DNA of 18,994 bases from Flammeovirgaceae bacterium UBA5008. GTDB lineage: Bacteria > Bacteroidota > Bacteroidia > Cytophagales > Cyclobacteriaceae. The stretch lies in NCBI GenBank assembly GCA_002398365.1, contig DGYK01000069.1, forward strand, positions 20,902-39,895, read 5' to 3'. A program made the position numbers and the translations under genes. Of the stretch, positions 14,400-18,994 are shown piece by piece (within the stretch, counting starts at the first letter, position 1; the number at the start of each line of letters is the position of its first letter). The notes under the pieces were generated by a model that had not been told where the DNA came from, ran no database searches, and was given only the letters and a program-made list of their open reading frames with translations.

Positions 14400-15155
14400 A
14401 TGAAAATACTACTCATTGAAGACGAACCTCAGGCAGCACAGCGACTAGAAAAATTAGCCAAGTCGATTGTGCCGGAAGCTACTATATTAGCCTCAATTGA
14501 CTCAGTAAAAAAAGCCGTGAATTGGCTCAACTCCCATGCTGCTCCCGATCTGATTTTAATGGATATTCAGTTGGCCGATGGCATCAGCTTTTCCATCTTC
14601 GATCAATGCGAAGTCAAATCTCCCGTGATCTTCACCACCGCTTATGATGAATATGCGCTCAAAGCATTTAAAGTGAATAGCATAGATTATATTCTCAAGC
14701 CGGTAGATGAAGCCGATTTGCGCACGGCTCTGAAAAAATACCAGACGCTGACCGCTCCGGCTCAAAGCAAACTATTGGAAAGCATCGGCCAAGCCATGAA
14801 TATGCTGACCAAAAAATACAAGGAAAGATTTATTGTAAAGGTAGGTGAACACCTGAAATCTATCGAAACCAACGAAATTCTTTTCTTCTACAGTTTAGAG
14901 AAAACAACGTTTGCGCAAACTTCAGATGGACGAAAACATATTCTTGACTATACACTCGAACAACTCGAAACGATGGTGAATCCTGCGGATTACTTTCGGA
15001 TCAACCGGAAGTATATGGTCCACTCCAAATCCATTCAGGACATGATCAGCTTTACCAATAGCCGTTTAAAACTGCGTTTGCAGGGTTCAGATGATTCGGA
15101 TATCATTGTAGCCCGCGAACGCGTGCAGGAATTTAAAGAATGGCTGGATCGTTGA
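14400..15155 (+). CDS. LytTR-family response regulator
   Basis: 251 residues. An N-terminal receiver domain (about 1-120) with acidic pocket E7/D8/E9, phosphoacceptor D55 in LILMDIQLAD, T80 in IFTTAYDEYALKAF, and K100 in YILKPVDEADL. The C-terminal LytTR DNA-binding domain (about 145-250) shows FIVKVGEHLKSIETNEILFFYSLEK-type strands and the LEQLETMVNPADYFRINRKYMVH segment that is typical of the family. It is the cognate regulator of the kinase before it (15 bp gap). It would act in the cytoplasm as a transcription activator binding LytTR-type direct repeats upstream of its targets; I did not find an obvious pair of such repeats in the promoter regions here. Possible targets are the receptor cluster and the DUF5686 gene behind it. 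Confidence 0.95.
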   Translation: MKILLIEDEPQAAQRLEKLAKSIVPEATILASIDSVKKAVNWLNSHAAPDLILMDIQLADGISFSIFDQCEVKSPVIFTTAYDEYALKAFKVNSIDYILKPVDEADLRTALKKYQTLTAPAQSKLLESIGQAMNMLTKKYKERFIVKVGEHLKSIETNEILFFYSLEKTTFAQTSDGRKHILDYTLEQLETMVNPADYFRINRKYMVHSKSIQDMISFTNSRLKLRLQGSDDSDIIVARERVQEFKEWLDR

Positions 15156-15193
15156 GCAAGCAAATAAATGCACTCATCCGACCTATTCTGTCG

Positions 15194-15226
15194 TTGGTAA
15201 AATAAAGAACTTACTCAATAACTTTG
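15194..15226 (+). promoter_or_regulatory. Promoter candidate for the DUF5686 gene
   Basis: TTG at 15194-15196 and taactttg at 15219-15226 (TAnnTTTG) with 22 bp between them fits the Bacteroidota promoter consensus in both parts. It lies in the 110-bp gap behind the response regulator and leaves a leader of about 33 nt. This is the best two-part promoter in the window and suggests that the DUF5686 gene is transcribed separately. Confidence 0.6.
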
Positions 15227-15265
15227 GCTAAAACTTGCGTCTAGGGTGTAATTATTTACTACCCT

Positions 15266-17743
15266 ATGCTACTGATTGGGCAAATCCATTCTGTGAGAAA
15301 GTTATTAGCTTCCCTCCTTCTTTTAGGAGCTGCGCATTACGTGCAATCGCAAACCATTACTGGTAAAATTATTGACAGTGTTAAAGTTGAGCCGATTGCT
15401 TTCGCCAACCTAGTATTGGATGATGGCATTCGAGGGACTACTACTGATATAGAAGGCAATTTTACACTTACTCTGCCGGCTGGTTATTCGGGCAAGATCA
15501 CAATCTCCCATGTGAGTTACCAAAGAATCAAGTTACCCGCTTCGTATTTCGCGAAAAACAGAATTATCCGATTGGCACCAAGTGTTACGGTTTTAAATGA
15601 AGTGGTTTTCAAGGCTGAAGAAAACCCGGCATTTCGTATCATCCGTAATGCCGTTAAAAATAAAAAACAGCACAATCCGGATAATTTAAATTCGTACCAA
15701 TACAACTCGTACAATAAACTTATCATGAAAGGTAGCGAGCCCACAGCTGCTTTTAAAGATAAAGTGAGCAAGCTGAAAGAGAAAACCGACACGGCCAAGC
15801 TATCTAAAAAAGACAAAGAGCTCCTGAGCTTCGACAGCATTACAGGTAAAATGCACTTTTTCATGAGTGAATCGGTGACCGAAAAGCAAGTAATGAACCC
15901 TGGTCGTTCGAAAGAAACGTTGATCGGATTTCGCGCCTCCGGATTTAAAAGTCCGTTATTTGCCAATGTAGCTACCGACTACCAACCATTCTCCTTTTAT
16001 AGCGATAATATCTCATTGCTTGGAAAAGATTTTTTGAATCCGATCAGCAAAAATTCGGAAGATCGTTATGACTTCTATTTGACCGATACAACTTATCTTG
16101 ATCAAGACACCGTTTACATCATCCAATTTGAACCACGTAAAGGAAAGCTGATAACGGGTTTGAAAGGAATGGTTTCCATCAGCACCGATGGGTATGCCAT
16201 CAAAAATATTATCGCAGGTACCGCTGATACATTGGCTCTTACCAAAATTCGGATTCAACAGAATTATGAAAAAGTAAACGGCAAGTGGTTTCCGGTACAA
16301 CTCAATACCGACATCGACTTCGAAGAATTTAAAATATTTGATAGTCACCTGATGGTGCAACATCGCAGCTTTATTCGCGATGTTCAAATCAATCCAGCAA
16401 TGAAAAAATCTTCATTTGGCGACATCAAGGTTGATCTCACCTTGCCAAAACCTGAATTGAATAATGAGATGCTTGCCAAATTCCGCACGAGTCCGCTTGA
16501 TTCGAAAGAAGGCCAGACTTACGTGACGATCGATTCGGTTATGCGAAAATTCAGTTGGTTGGATAAAGGATTGGAAGCCTTCGCTACACAAGCATGGCCG
16601 CTCGGTCCTTTTGAAATTGACCTCACTAAAATTGCACGCATCAATAGCTTTGAAGGCTTTCGATTAGGAGCTGGTCTATACACCAGCAATCGTTTTTCAA
16701 AGTCGCTACGGGTTGGTGGATATGCAGCCTATGGTTTTAAAGACGAGCGCTGGAAGTACGGTGGCGAAATGCGTTTTAACATAAATCCAGACAGAGATTT
16801 TCATTTAACCTTATCGTATGCCTATGATATCTACGAAACTGGATATGGACATGAAGGGCAAAACAAAAATTTGATTGCGACCAACGAAAGTATCCGAAAA
16901 TTTTTGAGTTCGCAATATGATCGAACTGAAACGTATAAAGGAGAGCTGGGCTATCGCCTGATGCCGCGACTTCATTCAATTGCCTTCGTATCTAAGAATC
17001 AAATTACTCCTGCATATAATTACCAGTTGTTGTTTAACAACGAGCCGCTCTCTGCGTTCTCGATAGCAGAAACAGGAGTTTCGTTGCGCTACTCTACCAG
17101 TGAAAATTATATGCAACTGGCCGGGAAGAAAATATTTCTGGGACGAGAGTGGCCTTTGATTTCTTTTACTTACACTAAAACGTTAGATCTTTTTGATGCA
17201 CAAAAGTTCAATTATAGCAAATATGATTTCTCAGCTCGTTTTCAATTCAAACATCGTCCTAAAGGCAAAACGCGGTTAGCGATTCATGCCGGATGGGTTG
17301 ATGGATTGGCTCCGTACGGCAGATTATATAACGGACGCGGAGCCCGCCAAGTGGAAGGTATTTTCGTAGATGAGTTTTTTCAAACCATGAAGCTATACGA
17401 GTTTACCGCATCGCGGTATGCTAGTATTTTTCTGAATCACAACTTTGGCAATGTGTTTTTTGATACACGTTACAGTAAACCTGAGTTAGTAATTTACCAA
17501 CATGCGGGTATTGGCGACTTGGAAAACAGAAACAGTCATATAAGTAGCACCCTAGAATTTAAACCATTCGATAAAGGCTTTATCGAATCCGGACTAGGGT
17601 TTAATAACCTGATCCGGTGGAAGTATTCAAATGTAGCCTATTATGGGTTAGGAGGAGCGGTATTCTATCGCTATGGCGATTATCAATTGGCAAAAACAGC
17701 TGACAATTTATTCTTCCGTATTACTTTTAATATTGCTTTCTAA
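15266..17743 (+). CDS. DUF5686 protein with carboxypeptidase-regulatory-like domain
   Basis: 825 residues. A signal peptide (about residues 1-29, ending VQSQ) is followed by a CarboxypepD_reg-like domain (about 30-110: ITGKIIDSVKVEPIAFANLV, GIRGTTTDIEGNFTLTLPAG, ISHVSYQRIKL). Next comes the DUF5686 signature region (NPAFRIIRNAVKNKKQHNPD, then SYQYNSYNKLIM), and a long C-terminal half rich in amphipathic beta strands that looks like an outer-membrane barrel ending in RITFNIAF, with the terminal phenylalanine expected of Bam substrates. The function of the family is unknown; outer-membrane location is inferred. ATG at 15266 is used, but GTG at 15293 (giving a tighter signal peptide, VRKLLASLLLLGAA) is a serious alternative. 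Own promoter candidate upstream; 77 bp separate it from the ABC gene. Confidence 0.9.
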   Translation: MLLIGQIHSVRKLLASLLLLGAAHYVQSQTITGKIIDSVKVEPIAFANLVLDDGIRGTTTDIEGNFTLTLPAGYSGKITISHVSYQRIKLPASYFAKNRIIRLAPSVTVLNEVVFKAEENPAFRIIRNAVKNKKQHNPDNLNSYQYNSYNKLIMKGSEPTAAFKDKVSKLKEKTDTAKLSKKDKELLSFDSITGKMHFFMSESVTEKQVMNPGRSKETLIGFRASGFKSPLFANVATDYQPFSFYSDNISLLGKDFLNPISKNSEDRYDFYLTDTTYLDQDTVYIIQFEPRKGKLITGLKGMVSISTDGYAIKNIIAGTADTLALTKIRIQQNYEKVNGKWFPVQLNTDIDFEEFKIFDSHLMVQHRSFIRDVQINPAMKKSSFGDIKVDLTLPKPELNNEMLAKFRTSPLDSKEGQTYVTIDSVMRKFSWLDKGLEAFATQAWPLGPFEIDLTKIARINSFEGFRLGAGLYTSNRFSKSLRVGGYAAYGFKDERWKYGGEMRFNINPDRDFHLTLSYAYDIYETGYGHEGQNKNLIATNESIRKFLSSQYDRTETYKGELGYRLMPRLHSIAFVSKNQITPAYNYQLLFNNEPLSAFSIAETGVSLRYSTSENYMQLAGKKIFLGREWPLISFTYTKTLDLFDAQKFNYSKYDFSARFQFKHRPKGKTRLAIHAGWVDGLAPYGRLYNGRGARQVEGIFVDEFFQTMKLYEFTASRYASIFLNHNFGNVFFDTRYSKPELVIYQHAGIGDLENRNSHISSTLEFKPFDKGFIESGLGFNNLIRWKYSNVAYYGLGGAVFYRYGDYQLAKTADNLFFRITFNIAF

Positions 17744-17820
17744 TTTAGGCCAATAATTGAAAACTCTCATAACTTAACTTCTCAAGTATAAAATTAAACC
17801 CATCACACAAATTCATACTC

Positions 17821-18711
17821 ATGCAACTCGTAATTCAAAACCTCAATAAGACCTACGCCAATGGCGTGCAGGCATTGAAAGATGTAACCCTAACGATTAA
17901 TCAAGGCATGTTCGGTTTGCTTGGTCCAAATGGAGCGGGCAAGTCTTCGCTGATGCGAACGATCTCAACTCTACAAGAAGCAGACAGTGGATCGATCCAA
18001 TTGGGAGATATAAACGTGCTGACTCAAAAAGAAGAAGTGCGAAAAATACTAGGCTACCTGCCACAAGAATTCGGAGTGTATCCTAAAATTGATGCCGTCA
18101 CCTTGCTCGATCACTTAGCTGTTTTAAAAGGAATCAGCAACAAAGGAGAACGCAAAGCGCTTGTCGAAGCCCTTTTGAACAAAACAAATTTGTGGCAAGC
18201 ACGCAATAAAAATTTAGGAGGTTACTCCGGTGGTATGAAGCAGCGCTTCGGTATCGCACAAGCGTTGATCGCAAATCCAAAACTGATCATTGTAGATGAG
18301 CCGACTGCCGGATTGGATCCTGCCGAACGGAATCGCTTTTTAAACTTGCTTTCTGAAATCGGAGAAAATACAATTGTGATTTTATCTACGCACATCGTAG
18401 AAGATGTGAAAGAACTTTGCACCGACATGGCTATCATTAACAAAGGACAGGTACTTTACAAAGGAAGCCCGCTGGATGCCATTGCAGAGGTGGAAGGAAG
18501 AGTTTGGAAAAAGAGAATTACTAAATCTGAACTCGAAAGTTATCGCGCTAAATTTAATGTCATTTCTGAACGAATGATTGGAGGCAATCCAATTATTTCC
18601 ATACTCAGTGATCAACAACCGGAAAACGACTTTGAAAGTGTACCTGCCGATTTAGAAGATGTATACTTCTCACATATTTTTGGAGGCATGCAAAAAGAAA
18701 TTGTTGCTTAG
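17821..18711 (+). CDS. ABC transporter ATP-binding protein
   Basis: 296 residues, a complete nucleotide-binding subunit. Visible motifs in order: Walker A GPNGAGKS (35-42), Q loop Q82 in YLPQEFG, signature YSGGMKQR (135-142), Walker B LIIVDE (155-160) with the D loop GLDPAER, and the switch histidine H191 in LSTHIVED. The last 90 residues form a C-terminal extension with degraded similarity, as in many ABC-2-type exporters' ATPases. It works as a dimer in the cytoplasm with the permease encoded 34 bp downstream, probably for export or envelope maintenance. Preceded by 77 bp of AT-rich sequence without a clear TAnnTTTG element. Substrate unknown. Confidence 0.95.
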   Translation: MQLVIQNLNKTYANGVQALKDVTLTINQGMFGLLGPNGAGKSSLMRTISTLQEADSGSIQLGDINVLTQKEEVRKILGYLPQEFGVYPKIDAVTLLDHLAVLKGISNKGERKALVEALLNKTNLWQARNKNLGGYSGGMKQRFGIAQALIANPKLIIVDEPTAGLDPAERNRFLNLLSEIGENTIVILSTHIVEDVKELCTDMAIINKGQVLYKGSPLDAIAEVEGRVWKKRITKSELESYRAKFNVISERMIGGNPIISILSDQQPENDFESVPADLEDVYFSHIFGGMQKEIVA

Positions 18712-18745
18712 TTTATAAGCTAATTCCATCATTACGATTAAAACT

Positions 18746-18994
18746 ATGTTTAAAAGTATTTTTCTATTCGAATTAAACTACCGAAAAGCGCGAGCCGCTA
18801 ATTACATCTACTTTGGGCTCATGTTTACAATATGCCTTCTTGCAGTTACAACCGATGCCGTACAAATTGGTGGTGCAGTAGGTCAGGTAAAAGAAAACTC
18901 GCCTATTGTAATTGGACGGATGATCGCTATCATGGGATTTTTCATGACACTGATTTCGTCCGCCATTATGGGTGTAGCGGTGTTGCGCGACTCT
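18746..18994 (+). CDS. ABC permease, probably of the permease/M1-aminopeptidase fusion type (3' partial)
   Basis: The first 83 codons from ATG 18746, cut by the window end, without a stop. The translation begins MFKSIFLFELNYRKARA and contains two hydrophobic stretches (NYIYFGLMFTICLLAV at about 19-34, and MIAIMGFFMTLISSAIMGVAV at about 60-80) separated by a periplasmic loop, as in ABC-2 permeases. The N-terminal residues resemble those of Bacteroidota proteins that fuse an ABC permease to an M1-family aminopeptidase; this is from memory and cannot be tested because the rest is missing. Partner of the ATPase gene just upstream. Confidence 0.8.
   Translation, partial: MFKSIFLFELNYRKARAANYIYFGLMFTICLLAVTTDAVQIGGAVGQVKENSPIVIGRMIAIMGFFMTLISSAIMGVAVLRDS

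Overview
The window looks like a chromosomal segment of a Bacteroidota bacterium, most likely of the Cytophagia type. The evidence is a TonB-dependent receptor with an N-terminal carboxypeptidase-regulatory-like domain, a DUF5686-type outer-membrane protein, a PorT-like barrel, a LytS-like kinase with a LytTR regulator, general lack of Shine-Dalgarno sequences, and several TAnnTTTG-type -7 promoter elements. No phage, plasmid, transposase, CRISPR, tRNA or rRNA gene was seen. Genus-level placement is not possible by reading alone.

Layout. 1-2272 (+): the 3' end of a secreted M28 metallopeptidase with a PDZ domain, a YpfJ-like zinc metallopeptidase, and the YebC/TACO1-family gene. 2279-4264 (-): an LTA-synthase/phosphoglycerol-transferase-like membrane sulfatase, convergent with yebC (6 bp gap) and divergent from a PorT-like outer-membrane barrel gene (4402-5295, +). 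5338-9789 (-): a TerB-like protein, an APH/NahK-fold small-molecule kinase, and leuS. 9790-10510 is a 721-bp gene-free stretch holding a REP-like palindrome cluster, a 125-bp tandem duplication, a flanking 20-nt direct repeat, and a structured element with a repeated AGCGAANAGCCC box. 10511-15155 (+): TonB-dependent receptor, TPR-like periplasmic protein, sensor histidine kinase and LytTR response regulator, closely spaced. 15266-17743 (+): DUF5686/CarboxypepD-regulatory-like outer-membrane protein with its own promoter candidate. 17821-18994 (+): ABC ATPase and the start of its permease, cut by the window end.

How the genes may work together. The clearest functional unit is receptor-TPR-kinase-regulator: an outer-membrane transporter and a periplasmic partner beside a two-component system that could sense the same substrate or an envelope state. 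The ABC pair is a second unit. leuS and yebC are housekeeping. I did not find a clearly new enzymatic system. The least explained material is the noncoding region between leuS and the receptor gene, followed by the substrate of the receptor/two-component cluster.
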